Below are positions 7,126 through 7,446 of a stretch of 7,446 nucleotides of DNA, in pieces. The first letter of the stretch is position 1. Each line of letters starts with the position of its first letter. The notes beneath the pieces are model-generated. The model worked only from the letters and a program-made list of their open reading frames with translations. It made no database searches and was not told where the DNA came from. The translations under genes and the position numbers were made by a program. Source of the stretch: an uncultured Mollicutes bacterium (GTDB taxonomy: Bacteria; Bacillota_I; Bacilli_A; Acholeplasmatales; Anaeroplasmataceae). Where the stretch lies: positions 1 through 7,446 of the forward strand of contig CALCWU010000114.1 in assembly GCA_937905855.1 (NCBI GenBank), in the 5' to 3' direction.

Positions 7126-7446
7126 TTACTTGTCATCAACACAAGCGATTCCTGGTAATACCTTACCCTCTAAATATTCAAGTGAAGCTCCTCCACCTGT
7201 TGAGACATGTGAGAACTTATCTGCATAGCCTAGCTTTTCAACTGCAGCAGCACTATCTCCACCACCAACAATTGTATTAGCCTTTCCATGAAGCTTAGCG
7301 ATTAATTCACATACGCCAATTGTACCTGCAGCATAATTTTGCATTTCAAATACACCCATTGGTCCATTCCATACAACAGTTTTAGCATCCTTTAATGCAT
7401 CAGCAAATAAATCAAGTGTTTTAGGTCCAATATCAAGTCCCATATG
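7126..7446 (-). CDS. pgk: Phosphoglycerate kinase, C-terminal part (start beyond window)
   Basis: The last 106 residues of phosphoglycerate kinase, the glycolytic enzyme that transfers phosphate from 1,3-bisphosphoglycerate to ADP. The frame is open to the right edge; full-length relatives are about 390-400 residues, so roughly three quarters of the gene lies outside. The piece belongs to the nucleotide-binding C-terminal lobe. It shows the near-invariant MGLDIGPKT, VVWNGPMGVFE, VGGGDSAAAV and STGGGASLEYLEGK motifs, ending shortly after LPGI as usual. Nothing suggests damage. It is the first visible gene of the pgk-HPr-tpiA transcript; a gap gene upstream would be typical but cannot be seen here. 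Confidence 0.97.
   Translation of the reverse strand, partial: HMGLDIGPKTLDLFADALKDAKTVVWNGPMGVFEMQNYAAGTIGVCELIAKLHGKANTIVGGGDSAAAVEKLGYADKFSHVSTGGGASLEYLEGKVLPGIACVDDK

Noticed and set aside
1..7446. CRISPR arrays, tRNA or rRNA genes, insertion sequences
   Set aside because: No regularly spaced identical repeats, no cloverleaf or rRNA-like stretch and no transposase-like frame were seen; nearly all the window is occupied by the genes listed.

Overview
The window is AT-rich DNA from a low-GC bacterium, most likely a Bacillota or Mollicutes-related lineage. The evidence is strong AGGAGGTGA-like ribosome binding sites, lipobox signal peptides, BspA-type surface repeats and a glycolytic pgk-HPr-tpiA cluster. 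Trp is encoded by TGG in the frames I checked (tpiA, the BspA-like gene), so the standard bacterial code applies. No closer taxonomic call is justified from the sequence. Every gene I can support is on the minus strand, so transcription runs from high to low coordinates.

Right part (about 6058-7446), central metabolism: the C-terminal end of phosphoglycerate kinase (pgk, cut by the window edge), an HPr-type phosphocarrier protein with an atypical active-site motif, and a complete triosephosphate isomerase (tpiA). They are spaced 30-36 nt apart, read as one transcript, and end at a hairpin plus U-tract terminator at 6011-6039.

Middle (5933-6057): a compact 125-nt control region. It holds the terminator and then a near-consensus sigma-A type promoter (TTGACT, 17 nt, TATAAT). 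A 10-bp-period TTGAC repeat overlaps the -35, and a short palindrome lies between -35 and -10. The promoter faces the left-hand genes.

Left part (1-5932), a tight three-gene unit: (1) a lipoprotein joining an ABC-type solute-binding domain to a degenerate 5'-nucleotidase C-terminal domain; (2) a 1152-residue lipoprotein with an Ig-like region, an InlB/Flg_new-like repeat, BspA-type leucine-rich repeats and a long helical C-terminal half with an apparent ~118-residue internal repeat; (3) a soluble GGDEF protein, probably an active diguanylate cyclase, cut by the left edge. Genes 1 and 2 overlap by 14 nt; genes 2 and 3 are 15 nt apart, with the ribosome binding site abutting the stop codon. The set looks like a surface-binding and c-di-GMP signalling module. 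No permease, kinase or obvious transmembrane link is visible, so its mechanism is inference.
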